Positions 44,548 to 53,034 of a DNA stretch of 64,000 nucleotides are shown here, piece after piece. How positions within the stretch are numbered: position 1 is the stretch's first letter; each line of letters starts with the position of its first letter. The DNA is from Shinella kummerowiae. GTDB lineage: Bacteria > Pseudomonadota > Alphaproteobacteria > Rhizobiales > Rhizobiaceae. The notes below the pieces were generated by a model. The model ran no database searches. It was not told the DNA's origin and was given only the letters and a program-made list of their open reading frames with translations. The DNA is taken from positions 1 through 64,000 of the forward strand of contig NZ_WUMK01000001.1 of assembly GCF_009827055.1 (NCBI RefSeq), read 5' to 3'. The position numbers and the translations under genes are program-made.

Positions 44548-45231
44548 CTATTCTTTGGCGGAACTTGCGCCTTCAATTCTCTTCTTCAGGCGTGAAGACG
44601 AGGTCGTGTATTCCAGCGTCGAGCGTCCGCCCGGTAAGCAGATGCGTCGCACCGCCTGCGTCATCAGCGCCACCTCGTGAAAGCCGGACAGGATAAGCCG
44701 CAGCTTCCCCGGATAATGGCAGGCATCACCGATGGCGAAGACACCCGGCTGCGATGTCTCGAAACGCTCCGGATCCACGATGAAGGCATCGCCCGAGCGT
44801 TCCAGCGGCCAGGCCGGCGCCGGGCCGGCCTCCAGCGACGGTTCCCCCGCACCGGGCACGAAGGTGCCAAGACCGGTGGCGACGACCACGACCCTGGCAC
44901 CAAGCGACGCACCGTCGTTCAAAGCGACCTGAAAGCGCCCATCCGGCTGCTGCGCGAAACCGACAACGGTTGATGCAAACTGAAACCGGGGCGAAAAAGG
45001 CGCGATCTGCGCAAGCAGGCGATCGGTCAGCTCCAGCCCGTCGATCTTCGGGAAACCCGGCACGTCATAGATCGGCTTGTCTGGATACAGTACGGCGCAC
45101 TGGCCGCCGGCGCGGTCGAGGCTATCGACCAGCGTGCATGTCAGCCCGTACAGCCCGAGCTGGAAGACGGCGAAAAGCGCGACGGGGCCGGCGCCGACCA
45201 CAACCACATCGGTATCGGCGGCGAGCTCCAT
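44548..45231 (-). CDS. Short ferredoxin-NADP reductase-like flavoprotein lacking the NADPH domain
   Basis: 227 residues. The FAD-binding domain of thioredoxin-reductase-like ferredoxin reductases is complete in its N-terminal part (VVVVGAGPVALFAVFQLG, then AGGQCAVLYPDKPIYDVPGFP) and C-terminal part (PGVFAIGDACHYPGKLRLI, then GFHEVALMTQAVRR). Between VVVVATGLGTFVPGAG and the GVFAIGD motif only about 50 residues remain, whereas YumC-type reductases (about 330) carry an NADPH domain of roughly 110 residues there with its own GGGxSA motif. There is no CxxC redox pair. The frame is intact, with a GGAG site before the ATG, so this is a compact protein rather than a frameshift. It follows the ferredoxin gene by 24 nt in one operon. 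Confidence 0.78.
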   Translation of the reverse strand: MELAADTDVVVVGAGPVALFAVFQLGLYGLTCTLVDSLDRAGGQCAVLYPDKPIYDVPGFPKIDGLELTDRLLAQIAPFSPRFQFASTVVGFAQQPDGRFQVALNDGASLGARVVVVATGLGTFVPGAGEPSLEAGPAPAWPLERSGDAFIVDPERFETSQPGVFAIGDACHYPGKLRLILSGFHEVALMTQAVRRICLPGGRSTLEYTTSSSRLKKRIEGASSAKE

Positions 45232-45255
45232 TCAACGCTCCGAAAAAGGATGATG

Positions 45256-45576
45256 TCAGGCCTGACGTTCCGGCACGTGAACCACGAGCCCGTCGAGCGC
45301 ATCCGACATCTTGATCTGACAGGAAAGCCGCGAGGTCGGGCGGACGTCATAGGCGAAGTCCAGCATGTCCTCTTCCATCGCTTCCGGCGGGCCGACCGTC
45401 GCGCTCCAGGCATCGTCGACATAGACGTGGCAGGTCGCGCAGGCACAGGCACCGCCGCATTCCGCCTCGATGCCGGGCACGGAATTGCGCACGGCGTTTT
45501 CCATGACCGTGGAGCCGTTGGCGACATCCAGTTCGTGGCGTGTGCCATCGAAGGCGACGATGGTGAGTTTGCTCAT
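45256..45576 (-). CDS. 2Fe-2S ferredoxin, adrenodoxin type
   Basis: 106 residues. The cluster ligands follow the adrenodoxin pattern: Cys40-x5-Cys46-x2-Cys49 in [14 protein letters not shown] and a distal Cys86 in RLSCQI. The [19 protein letters not shown] start and the acidic patch [12 protein letters not shown] (a partner-binding surface in this class) are present. An in-frame upstream stretch to 45690 is Pro-rich and not needed; the ATG at 45576 begins family sequence. It is the first gene of a two-gene operon with the flavoprotein; it might also serve other partners such as cytochrome P450 or Fe-S assembly. Confidence 0.9.
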   Translation of the reverse strand: MSKLTIVAFDGTRHELDVANGSTVMENAVRNSVPGIEAECGGACACATCHVYVDDAWSATVGPPEAMEEDMLDFAYDVRPTSRLSCQIKMSDALDGLVVHVPERQA

Positions 45577-45776
45577 GATGGGTTCCGGATCCTCAAGGCT
45601 GCCCGGAGCGGGCGAATGGCTGGCCGGCGGAGGGACGATACCGCCGGCTTTCGGCGGACGTTTCCAACAAAACCCATCCCCAGTCAACATCGCCCGCCCG
45701 CCCGGCTCTTCACTGGTCCGGGCGCGGCATCGGCTTTTCCCGCCGCGCCAGTCGATTGGCGGCGGGCCTGCGACGA

Positions 45777-46145
45777 TCAGCGGCAGAGCTTGAGGATGAA
45801 GTTTTCCGCCTCGACGACGGCCGCAGTCACGCTGGCAAGGGCAATGGCATTGGCGGGGTTCTGCTCCAGCGCCTCGGCTGCCTTGCTGACGGCCGTGGCG
45901 CCGACGGATTGGGCCGAGCCCTTCAGCCGATGCGCGACGGCCGCGCGGGCAGCCCCTTCAGAGCCTACGATTTCCTTCATGCTTTCACGGGCCTGCCGCG
46001 CAAACATCTGCAGCACTTCCAGTTCCAGCGCCTTGTCGCCCATGGTCTGGCGGGCAAGGTGTATCAGATCGATCGGTCGTCCATTTGAGGGACACATGCC
46101 GCCTGCATTGTCGGGCGCCTCGAATGCGATGTTGAGCGCTGCCAT
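45777..46145 (-). CDS. Histidine phosphotransfer (Hpt) domain protein
   Basis: 122 residues, a single Hpt four-helix bundle. The phospho-accepting motif is [13 protein letters not shown] (His near residue 72), preceded by [24 protein letters not shown] (in parts) and followed by helix [14 protein letters not shown]. It should relay phosphate between a hybrid kinase and a response regulator; no cognate kinase is adjacent, although cckA is in the same window. It is not ChpT, which is a degenerate dimeric kinase-like protein of about 210 residues. Confidence 0.85.
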   Translation of the reverse strand: MAALNIAFEAPDNAGGMCPSNGRPIDLIHLARQTMGDKALELEVLQMFARQARESMKEIVGSEGAARAAVAHRLKGSAQSVGATAVSKAAEALEQNPANAIALASVTAAVVEAENFILKLCR

Positions 46146-46673
46146 TTGCCAATATCCTTATATACGCTACGTACGCTTGTTTCATTGTGATGCACGCAGA
46201 TGCCGATGCGGGCCCGGTGTTTTCACCACGCTTCCGCAAGGACATGGGACAGCCATTCTGCGTCGCCGGCGCGCCTATCCGATTAAAAGACGGCGCAAAA
46301 TGGGCATGAATCGCAAACTATGGTTAACGGCTGAAAATTCGCCATTTTCGCAAGTTTTCCATTGCGATACAGATTCGCCGAATCTTAACTTCCTGTTAAG
46401 TTTCGGGCGAAGGGAGATGGCAATGAATTGTGTGATACAGGCTAATGTGTCACTACGATACGACCGGATAATCCCGGTGGATAAACCGTGGGCGGAGTAC
46501 ACCATTTCGTCCTTCGGGGTTATCGAGCGAATTTGAAATGAACGGGGGCCTGGACGCTGCTTGCCATGAGGGTATGCAGCAAGACCGGCCACCAACCGGA
46601 CGGTTCGAATGCGCCTGAGCAGCGGCAGCGCGCATGAAGCCCAATCCTGGACATGGTAACGAGGCGTATCCGC
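46146..46673. other. 528-nt divergent control region, Hpt / gpr-like gene
   Basis: No credible gene. It has a locally AT-rich core around 46310-46440 with the CtrA and GANTC sites described separately. Confidence 0.5.
46371..46400 (+). promoter_or_regulatory. CtrA box with two adjoining GANTC sites upstream of the gpr-like gene
   Basis: TTAA-CTTCCTG-TTAA at 46385-46399 is a full TTAA-N7-TTAA CtrA box within a 6-bp inverted repeat (CTTAAC/GTTAAG). GATTC and GAATC, both CcrM (GANTC) methylation sites, lie directly before it (about 46372-46384). A further TTAAC half-site lies near 46324. The box is 275 nt before the gpr start and 240 nt before the divergent Hpt gene, so it may control either. 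Confidence 0.6.
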
Positions 46674-49600
46674 ATGGCGACGAACAAGTCTATCGAGTCG
46701 ATCGACGAAAAGGCCTTCCAGGCGCTCGAAGAAGCACTGAAAATCGACTTTGACGATCTCACGCCCGAGACACCTTCGAAGCAGGACGCTTCGGAGACCC
46801 ATGCGTCTGAGCCAGCAAGCCGCACCGCGAACAAGATCCAGGACAAGACTGCAAGCCGCCCCACATCGGGCGAGACAGCGCGCAACCTGAGCCCCGAGCC
46901 CGCCCCGAAGGCACCGGCCTTCACCCCCGCCAATGACGGCTCGCGCAAGACGCCTGCTGCCATCCTGAAATCGCTCGACGTACGCTCGGGCCGCGCACCG
47001 ATCCGCATGGCGGTCCTCGCCTCCATCCTCTGGGTCATCGGCGGCATTGGCGTCGCGAACCTGCTTTATGCACCGCAGATCTGGCAGATCCGGTCCATCG
47101 CCGATCTCGTGGCGCTGCCCGGCGCCATTGGCATGGTCGTCGCCATCGTCATGCCGATCATGCTGTTCTTCGCTTTCGCGATCATGATCGCGCGTGCCCA
47201 CGAACTGCGCAACGCCGCCCGCTCGATGGCCGAAGTTGCCCTGCGCCTCTCCGATCCGGAAACGGTCGCATCCGACCGCATCATGTCGGTCGGCCAGGCC
47301 GTTCGCCGCGAAGTGTCGGCGATGAACGAAGGCATCGAGCGCACGATCGCCCGCGCGACCGAGCTCGAAACCCTCGTTCATTCCGAGGTCAACGCGCTCG
47401 AACGCAGCTATTCCGACAATGAAATGCGCGTGCGCACGCTTGTGCAGGAACTCGGCTCGGAACGCGAGGCGATCGTCAGCCACGCCGAGCGTGTCCGCTC
47501 CTCGATTTCCGGTGCGCACGAACAGCTCAAGGACGAGCTGGCGAGCGCCGGCGAGAGCATCACGCAGCGCCTTGCCACCTCGGGTGAGGCTTTCGCCTCC
47601 ATGCTCGACACCCGCGCGGCGATGCTGATGGAAAAATCCGACAGCGCCACGCAGACGATCGGCGCCATGCTGTCGGCCCGCACGGACAGCCTGCTGTCGA
47701 CGCTCAGCTCGTCAGGCCTCGCTCTCGCCAATGAATTCGACACCCGCCTCGACCAGCTCACCAAGAACCTCGATTCGCGCGGTCGCGATCTGCTTCAGCA
47801 GTTCGAAACCCGCGCAAGCTCGCTCGATACCAACACGGAAAAGCTGAACGCCGCGCTCAACGACCGCGCCAAGCAGCTCAACGAGACGCTGATCGCCCGC
47901 ACCCGCGAGATCAGCGAAAGCCTGTCCGTTGGTCAGCACGCCGTCACCAGCGGGCTCGATCATGTCATCCAGTCGATGAACGCCGCGCTTGACGAAAAGG
48001 GCGCGCAGTTCCGCCAAAGCCTGAAGAACGCAGCCGACGACACCGTCATGGATCTCGACCTGCGCACGGGCTTCTTCGACGAGCGCATGCAGGCGACGGT
48101 CGGCCAGATCGCCGGCTCCTTCGACCAGCGCGTGGAAGAATTCACCCAGGCGTTCGACCAGCGTGCCGGTTCACTCGATTCCAAGCTGATGGAGAGCCTT
48201 GCCCGCATCAACGAGACGGTGGCAAGCGGCCGCGACTCGATCGATGGCATCCTGACCTCCAGCATCGAGCGTCTCGACAACACGCTGACCGACCAGTCCT
48301 TCGCGCTCGCCACCAGCCTCGGCACCAGCCAGGAGCTGTTCGAGAGCGCCGTCACCGGCCATGCCGACGCGATCAGCAATGCGGCAAGCAGCGCCCATGA
48401 GCGCATGACGTCCATTCTCTCGGAAAAGTCCTCGACGCTTCTCGGCGGTCTCGCCGACGTCCAGAACCGCATCGAAAGCGGTTTTGGCGTCCGCGCCGAT
48501 GCGCTGGCTGAGAGCATTTCGGGCAGCGAACGCCGCCTGACGGAAGCGCTCGATTCCCGCGGCACGGCCATCGCCACCGATATCGAATCCGCACAGGCGC
48601 GCATGGAAGAGGCGCTTGGCGCCCGCAGCCAGGCCTTGGTCGAAAGCATCTCCGGCAGCGAACGCCGCCTGACGCAGGCGCTGGATTCCCGCGGTGCGAC
48701 GATCGCCGACGATATCCAGGCCGCACAGGCCCGCATGGAAGAGACGCTCGGCGCGCGCGCCGACGAGATCACCTCGACGATTGCCGCAAGCCACAACCGC
48801 ATCGACAGCGCGCTGTCCGAACGCACCGCGGCCCTGTCGTCGATGCTGAACGAGACCGGCAGCCAGTTGGAACAGTCGGTCGGCTCGGCCGCGAACCGCG
48901 TCGAGACCGCGCTGACTGGCGCTGCCCGCCAGATCGACGAAGTCATCACCGGCCGCACGGCAAACCTCGCCTCGGTGCTCTCCAACAGCGCCGGCTCCAT
49001 GCAGTCGGCCATCGACACCGCAGCGGACCGTGTCGAAAACGTGCTTACCGAAGGCAGCCAGCAGCTCGGTGGCGTCCTGCACGGTCAGGCCACGGAATTC
49101 GCCGATGCGTTCTCCGGCCGCGCCGCCGAGATCGCCGAAGCCCTGTCCGGCCGCGCCTCGGAACTCGCCGGCTCGCTCGTCTCCACCCACGAGCAGATCC
49201 GCGCCACGCTCGACGACCGCATCAACGCCATCAACCTGGCGATCACCGACGGCCGCAACCAGCTGACCGAAACGCTCAACGATCAGGCGACCAATATCGG
49301 CACGTCGATCGCCACCAGCGCCGGCATGCTGGAATTGACGCTGGAGCAGCATGAAGAAACGCTGCGCCGCACGATCGACGGCAGTGCTGCCCTGCTCGAC
49401 CACCGCGTGCGGGAAAGCGCCGGTGCCGTGGCCGAACGTCTCGGCGAGACCACCTCCAAGATCGCCGAGGCTGCCAATGCCTTCGGCGCACGCATGGAAC
49501 AGACGGTCGACAGTGTTGCGACCCGCTTCGACACGACGGGCAGCAAGCTCGAAGAAAACCTCGGCAAGCTGGAAGCCCGCATCGAACACAGTGTCGAGAA

Positions 49601-52600
49601 CGTTTCCGGTATCGTCGACACCGCCGCCGCCCGCATCTCCGACACCCTGGCCGACCGGCTTGCCGACCTTGATCGCGTAGGCAGCGACGTGTCGCTGCGC
49701 GTCTCCGACGCCCTCTCCCGCCCGATCGCCGAAGTCGACCGTATCGGTGACGAGACGACGGCCCGTATCGCTGCAACGCTTGCCGGCCGTGTCGGCGACA
49801 TCGAGCGTGTCAGCGCGGATGCGGCCGAACGTATCGAAGGCGCGCTTTCCGGCCGCGTCTCGGATATCGAGCGCGTCAGCACCAGCGCCGCGGACCGCAT
49901 CGAGGGCGCCCTCTCCGGCCGCCTCGACGATATCGAGCGGGTGACGGGCGAAGCCGCCCAGCGCATCGATGGTACGCTCGCCGAACGCGCCACGCAGATC
50001 GAACGCATTGCCAGCGAGGCTGCCGAACGCATCGACGGCACGCTCGCCAAGCGCGCCGGCCAGATCGCCCGTGTTACCGGTGAAGCCGCAGAACGCATCG
50101 ACGGCACCCTCACGGAGCATGCCGGCCAGATTACCCGCATCTCCGGCGAAGCCGCTGAGCGTATCGGTGGCACCCTCTCGGAGCACGCCGGCCAGTTCGC
50201 CCGTATCTCCGGCGAAGCCGCGGAACGCATCGACACCACCCTTACCGAACACGCGAGCCACATCACCCGCGTCACCGGTGAGGCCGCAGACCGCATCGAT
50301 GGAACGCTTGTCAGCCGGGCCAGCGATATCGAGCGCATTTCCGGCGAAGCCGCCGACCGCATCGCCACGACCATCGACGAGAAGACCGGTCGCATCGAGG
50401 AACGCCTCGGCACCATGGACCGGGCGCTCACCATCGGCCTCGACAGCGTCAACCGCACCATCGACGGCAAGGCTGCCGGGCTCGCCCAGACGCTGCGCGA
50501 TGCCGTCACGCAGGCCGCCCAGGACATGGACGCCGAAGCAATCCGCTCGGCCCAGTCGCTCGCCAAGACCGGCGAGGAATTCGCCCATCTCAGCGCGTCG
50601 CTCCGGGGCGCCGTTTCCCGTGCGGCACAGGACATGGGTGCGGAAGCCCAGCGTACCGCCGACAACATCGCCCGCACCGGCGAGGAGTTCGCCGATAACC
50701 TGTCCGCCCGCAACGAAGCCTTTGCCCGCGCCGTCGAGGAAACCACCACCTCCGCCGTCGCCCGCTTCGCGGAAACGGAAGACCGTATTGCCAACCAGGC
50801 GCAGTCGCTGCGCGCGGGCCTGGGCGATGTCGAAAAGGCTCTGGAAACGCGTGGCGCCTCCATCCGCTCGACGCTCGACGATCGTACCCGCGAACTCAAC
50901 TCCATGCTGGCCAGCCGCACGGAGGAACTGTCGCGCCTGATCAACGAGGAAGCCCGCCCGGTCATCGACGACTATGCGGCTGCCGGACGCGAAGCTGCCG
51001 AGCGCATCAGCGGCGTCGCCCGCGAAAGCGCCGATCGCCTGCGCAACGAGAACGCGGCATTGATCAATGCGATCTCGGCCCGCACCTCCGATACGCTCGC
51101 TGCAATCTCCGCCCGCACGGAAGAAGCCGCTGGCTCGATGCGCGCAATCGAAGACGGCCTTCAGGCAAATGTCGAAAGCCTGATCGCTCGCCTTTCGGAA
51201 AGCAACGGTGCAATCTCCGGCCTGGTCGATGCCGCCAGCCAGACGCTCGGCGCCATCGACGGGCGCCTGACGAACACGGCCGAACGCTTCAATGCCTCCG
51301 CCGAGCGCGCCTCCGACATGGTCTCCACTACGTCTCGCCTGCTGGAAGGCAAGGTCGATCGCCTCTCCGATATTTCGGCCGGCACGCTCTCGCAGATCGG
51401 CGGCATCGTCGGGCGCTTCGAGGATCATTCGAAGATCCTGTCCCAGGCCTCCGACCTGCTCGCCGCCGCCCAGTCGAACCTCGTCTCGACGCTGGAAGAG
51501 CGCCAGGATGCGCTGCGCTCGCTGTCCATCGGCCTGGTGCAGCGTTCGGAAGAGATCGAGAAGACGATGCAGTCGCTTGAAGGCATGGTCGAGGGCGCCT
51601 TCGGCCGCGCCGAAGAGCGCGCGAACCTGATCGCCGGCAATCTGCGCGGCGGCATCCAGACCTCGTTCGCGGAAGTCGGCCGCATCCTCGGTGAGACTGA
51701 AAAGCGCGCCGAATCCGCCGCGAACACGCTGCGCGACTCTCTGGTCAAGGCCGGTGAAGAAGCGGGCCAGTCCGTCGAAGGCGCCTTCGTACGCGCCGAG
51801 GAGCGGACGAAGGAAGTGGCAAACCGCCTGCGCGGTAGCGTCGGCGCCTCGCTCTCCGATGTCGATCGCCTGCTTACCGAATCCGGCAAGAAGTCCGAGA
51901 CCGCCACGGCCGTCATGCGTGATGCGATGCGCGAAGCGGTCGAGGAAGCCGTCGGAAAGTTCTCCGGGGCGACCGAGGAGATCCGTCGCGCCGCCACCGA
52001 AATCCGCAAGGAACTCGACCAGACCCGCGGCGAACTGAAGCGCGGTGCCTTCGACCTTCCGGAAGAAGCCAAGGAAAACGCCGCCCAGATGCGCCGCGCC
52101 GTCAGCGAGCAGATCAAGGCCCTGCAGGATCTGTCCGACATCATCGGCAAGTCCTCCTCTGCGCTGGAAGTCTCCCGCCCGGCCGTGCAGGCAACCGTTG
52201 TCCAGCAGCCGGTGCAGCAGGCCCGCGTAGAGCCTGTCCGCGAAGAAGCGACGCCGCCGCTGCGTGGCAGCCTCGGCCTGGAGCGCGCGGCAACAGCAAC
52301 TGTGCCGCAGCGCGCACAGCCCGTGCCCGCCGAAGCCGACAGCAAGGCGGCCGGCGAAGGCGGCTGGATGCGCGACCTCCTGCGCGGCGCCGTCTCGCGT
52401 GAGGAAGCCCAATTCGCCCAGCCGCGCGGCGACGGCCAGGCAGCCCGCCCGGCCGACAACCGCAATCCGCGTCACGTCGTCGAATCGCTGAACTCGCTCT
52501 CGGTCGATATCGCCCGCGCCATCGATCACGATGCTTCCGTCGACCTGTGGCGGCGCTATCAGCGCGGCGAGCGCGACGTCTTCACCCGCCGCCTCTACAC

Positions 52601-52817
52601 GCTGAAGGGCCAGCAGACGTTTGACGAGATCAAGCGCAAGTACGAACGCGAGCCGGAATTCCGGACCGCCGTCGACCGCTACATTTCGGACTTCGAAAAG
52701 CTGCTCGCCGACGTTGCCCGCAACGACCGCGACAAGGCGATGACGCAGACCTACCTCACCTCGGATACCGGCAAGGTCTACACCATGCTGGCCCATGCCG
52801 CGGGCCGCTTCAGCTAA
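46674..52817 (+). CDS. GPR/RgsE-like giant coiled-coil polar growth protein
   Basis: 2047 residues. A short, acidic, disordered N-terminus (1-105) is followed by two membrane helices (about 112-133 and 148-172), then about 1700 residues of almost unbroken helical, apolipoprotein-like sequence, and a conserved globular C-terminus (about 1935-2047, with NPRHVVESLNSLSVDIARAI and YTMLAHAAGRF). Two periodicities are clear: a 44-residue unit repeated at residues 614 and 658, and ten consecutive 22-residue units (1023-1242). Size, topology and apolipoprotein-like repeats match the growth pole ring protein GPR of Agrobacterium (about 2115 residues) and RgsE of Sinorhizobium, needed for unipolar growth and rod shape. 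The ATG at 46674 has a GAGG site 8 nt upstream. Confidence 0.85.
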   Translation: MATNKSIESIDEKAFQALEEALKIDFDDLTPETPSKQDASETHASEPASRTANKIQDKTASRPTSGETARNLSPEPAPKAPAFTPANDGSRKTPAAILKSLDVRSGRAPIRMAVLASILWVIGGIGVANLLYAPQIWQIRSIADLVALPGAIGMVVAIVMPIMLFFAFAIMIARAHELRNAARSMAEVALRLSDPETVASDRIMSVGQAVRREVSAMNEGIERTIARATELETLVHSEVNALERSYSDNEMRVRTLVQELGSEREAIVSHAERVRSSISGAHEQLKDELASAGESITQRLATSGEAFASMLDTRAAMLMEKSDSATQTIGAMLSARTDSLLSTLSSSGLALANEFDTRLDQLTKNLDSRGRDLLQQFETRASSLDTNTEKLNAALNDRAKQLNETLIARTREISESLSVGQHAVTSGLDHVIQSMNAALDEKGAQFRQSLKNAADDTVMDLDLRTGFFDERMQATVGQIAGSFDQRVEEFTQAFDQRAGSLDSKLMESLARINETVASGRDSIDGILTSSIERLDNTLTDQSFALATSLGTSQELFESAVTGHADAISNAASSAHERMTSILSEKSSTLLGGLADVQNRIESGFGVRADALAESISGSERRLTEALDSRGTAIATDIESAQARMEEALGARSQALVESISGSERRLTQALDSRGATIADDIQAAQARMEETLGARADEITSTIAASHNRIDSALSERTAALSSMLNETGSQLEQSVGSAANRVETALTGAARQIDEVITGRTANLASVLSNSAGSMQSAIDTAADRVENVLTEGSQQLGGVLHGQATEFADAFSGRAAEIAEALSGRASELAGSLVSTHEQIRATLDDRINAINLAITDGRNQLTETLNDQATNIGTSIATSAGMLELTLEQHEETLRRTIDGSAALLDHRVRESAGAVAERLGETTSKIAEAANAFGARMEQTVDSVATRFDTTGSKLEENLGKLEARIEHSVENVSGIVDTAAARISDTLADRLADLDRVGSDVSLRVSDALSRPIAEVDRIGDETTARIAATLAGRVGDIERVSADAAERIEGALSGRVSDIERVSTSAADRIEGALSGRLDDIERVTGEAAQRIDGTLAERATQIERIASEAAERIDGTLAKRAGQIARVTGEAAERIDGTLTEHAGQITRISGEAAERIGGTLSEHAGQFARISGEAAERIDTTLTEHASHITRVTGEAADRIDGTLVSRASDIERISGEAADRIATTIDEKTGRIEERLGTMDRALTIGLDSVNRTIDGKAAGLAQTLRDAVTQAAQDMDAEAIRSAQSLAKTGEEFAHLSASLRGAVSRAAQDMGAEAQRTADNIARTGEEFADNLSARNEAFARAVEETTTSAVARFAETEDRIANQAQSLRAGLGDVEKALETRGASIRSTLDDRTRELNSMLASRTEELSRLINEEARPVIDDYAAAGREAAERISGVARESADRLRNENAALINAISARTSDTLAAISARTEEAAGSMRAIEDGLQANVESLIARLSESNGAISGLVDAASQTLGAIDGRLTNTAERFNASAERASDMVSTTSRLLEGKVDRLSDISAGTLSQIGGIVGRFEDHSKILSQASDLLAAAQSNLVSTLEERQDALRSLSIGLVQRSEEIEKTMQSLEGMVEGAFGRAEERANLIAGNLRGGIQTSFAEVGRILGETEKRAESAANTLRDSLVKAGEEAGQSVEGAFVRAEERTKEVANRLRGSVGASLSDVDRLLTESGKKSETATAVMRDAMREAVEEAVGKFSGATEEIRRAATEIRKELDQTRGELKRGAFDLPEEAKENAAQMRRAVSEQIKALQDLSDIIGKSSSALEVSRPAVQATVVQQPVQQARVEPVREEATPPLRGSLGLERAATATVPQRAQPVPAEADSKAAGEGGWMRDLLRGAVSREEAQFAQPRGDGQAARPADNRNPRHVVESLNSLSVDIARAIDHDASVDLWRRYQRGERDVFTRRLYTLKGQQTFDEIKRKYEREPEFRTAVDRYISDFEKLLADVARNDRDKAMTQTYLTSDTGKVYTMLAHAAGRFS
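48513..48776 (+). repeat. Two 132-bp tandem units inside the gpr-like gene
   Basis: The segment encoding SISGSERRLTxALDSRG is repeated 132 bp later (48513 and 48645). Each unit encodes 44 residues (2 x 22), and the DNA is nearly identical at the start of both, indicating a fairly recent duplication. Confidence 0.8.
49740..50399 (+). repeat. Ten 66-bp tandem units (22-residue repeats) inside the gpr-like gene
   Basis: Ten in-frame units fit the pattern RxxxEAAxRIxGTLxxRAxxIE, residues 1023-1242. The DNA has diverged more than the protein, so the array is old except for local similarities. Twenty-two-residue periodicity is the hallmark of apolipoprotein-like amphipathic helices. Confidence 0.85.
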
Positions 52818-52840
52818 GCGGACCTGAAATCGAACAGAAG

Positions 52841-52870
52841 ACGGCCGCCGACGAGGCGGCCGTTTTGTTT
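52841..52870 (+). terminator. Terminator of the gpr-like gene
   Basis: 9-bp stem ACGGCCGCC/GGCGGCCGT with a 5-nt loop, followed by TTTGTTT, 24 nt after the stop. Confidence 0.85.
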
Positions 52871-53034
52871 ATGGGTTTGCCAGCGAACCGCGCCGTTGCG
52901 GGGCCAATCCCGCCGGGACGTGGCGCACATTGTCCCACTTTCCTCTTTTCCACGACGCAAACCTTATAATCCGCCCCCTCACCCTCTATATGCGGTTCGA
53001 TATGCCGGAACGCGCATGGGAGAGAGTGAAGAAA

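Noticed and set aside
45250-46536. 428-codon plus-strand frame over the ferredoxin and Hpt genes
   Set aside because: Antisense shadow of two clear genes; its end crosses the CtrA box region.
49740-50399. Regular 66-bp repeats considered as a CRISPR-like array
   Set aside because: There are no spacers; the units are contiguous, in frame and encode a helical 22-residue protein repeat.
48171-52796. 1541-codon open frame on the minus strand opposite the gpr-like gene
   Set aside because: It is the mirror of a long GC3-biased, low-complexity gene. The product is Asp/Gly/Arg/Ala/Val-rich, has no ribosome binding site or recognisable domain, and the plus-strand frame has a clear start, topology and family.
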